From Coriobacteriia bacterium (GTDB taxonomy: Bacteria; Actinomycetota; Coriobacteriia; Anaerosomatales; JAHIQC01), in NCBI GenBank assembly GCA_030653635.1, contig JAURYZ010000297.1:1-5596 (forward strand): a stretch of DNA of 5,596 nucleotides. The letters are read 5' to 3'. Below the pieces are notes generated by a model. That model searched no databases and was not told the DNA's origin. It saw only the letters and a list, made by a program, of their open reading frames with translations. A program made the translations under genes and the position numbers. Position 1 is the stretch's first letter; the number at the start of each line of letters is the position of its first letter. Positions 5,106-5,596 of the stretch are shown here, one piece after another.

Positions 5106-5596
5106 GATACACTCATCGAAATCGTTGGTCGGGAGACCCTGTTTACCACCGGCATGCTTCTAGGCCCCGGTGTTGACGCACGCGACGTTAGGAAGCAGCT
5201 GTCTCGGTGGACGAGCGATGGCTCTGTCGTTCAGGTGCGGCGTGGGCTCTATGCTCTCGGGGCCCGCTACCGGGCGCACGATCCTCATCCCTACGAGGTG
5301 TCGAATGCGTTGGTTCCCGGATCGTATGTGAGTCTTGAGACGGTGCTTGCAGCGCACGGTCTGATCCCCGAAGCGATGTTCACCACCACGGCGGTGACGA
5401 CCGGTCGGCAGGGTTTGCGTAAGACACCGTTGGGGTCATACGTGTATCAACACATCAGGGGAGGCCTGTTCTGGGGCTATGAAGCGCTATCCATCGGTGA
5501 TGGCCGAGTTGCTTTCGCCGCTGTGCCGGAAAAGGCGCTTCTGGATCTGGCATACCTGAGAACGCGTTCTGATGAGTTCGGATTCGCCCGTGAGTT
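5106..5596 (+). CDS. AbiEi-family antitoxin / transcriptional regulator (type IV toxin-antitoxin), 3' end outside window
   Basis: The frame is open from 5106 to the right edge. It reads IEIVGRETLFTTGMLL, then ARDVRKQLSRWTSDGSVVQV, RRGLYALGARYRAHDPHPYE, LVPGSYVSLETVLAAHGLIPE, TTGRQG, TPLGSYVYQHI, GYEAL and VPEKALLDLAYL. This is the pattern of AbiEi antitoxins: an N-terminal winged helix (to about GLYAL) followed by the AbiEi C-terminal domain with the PEKALLDL motif. In known systems AbiEi represses its own operon and counteracts AbiEii, a nucleotidyltransferase toxin encoded just downstream; that position lies outside the window. The first ATG in frame is 5154, but the family's first helix (IVGRETLFTTG) lies upstream of it and no ATG, GTG or TTG is in frame between the TGA at 5103-5105 and 5154. 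A start at 5154 would lose part of the winged helix. Orphan regulator use is possible. Confidence 0.82.

Noticed and set aside
5126..5138. Small inverted repeat GGTC-GGGA-GACC as an AbiEi operator
   Set aside because: The arms are only 4 bases and lie inside the conserved coding part; not convincing.

Overview
The window is a moderately GC-rich piece of bacterial chromosome (roughly 57-60% G+C by eye). It carries one very large secreted-protein gene on the minus strand, a divergent intergenic region, and a plus-strand stretch of sugar-metabolism and toxin-antitoxin genes. The GTG start, strong purine-rich ribosome sites and the style of the NHL plus Ig-like repeat protein suggest a Gram-positive, probably actinobacterial organism, possibly an environmental Coriobacteriia-type lineage. 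That placement is inference; there is no rRNA or marker gene here.

Positions 1-3442 (minus strand) encode the N-terminal ~1,150 residues of a giant exported protein whose C-terminus lies beyond the left edge. In order it has a signal peptide, six NHL-type beta-propeller blades, eight Ig-like repeats that alternate strictly between two types (A-B-A-B-A-B-A-B), a beta-sandwich domain that resembles glycan-binding modules, and the first residues of another repeat. A single frame disruption at about 3111-3118 separates the signal peptide and first blade from everything else, so as written the protein is split in two.

Positions 3443-3771 hold no convincing complete gene. They contain a leader hairpin, a perfect 18-bp operator-like palindrome, a perfect 14-bp palindrome, a CRP-like dyad, a 10-bp palindrome and a 59-codon open frame of unknown status. 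Positions 3772-4044 (plus) encode only the C-terminal ~90 residues of a bacterial sugar transferase (WcaJ/polyprenyl-phosphate glycosyl-1-phosphate transferase family). The membrane anchor and the catalytic half are absent, so this looks like a remnant.

A UDP-glucose 4-epimerase gene (galE-like, 4054-5094) follows directly, with its ribosome site overlapping the remnant's stop codon. An AbiEi-family antitoxin/regulator gene (about 5106 or 5154 to beyond 5596) then runs off the right edge; its toxin partner, if present, would lie to the right. Together these suggest a surface-polysaccharide or cell-envelope locus next to a type IV toxin-antitoxin (phage-defence) module. Three of the four genes show a lesion or start anomaly, so either local gene decay or indel errors in the assembly should be considered. 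I saw no tRNA, rRNA, CRISPR array or insertion sequence, and I did not find a clear new biological system.
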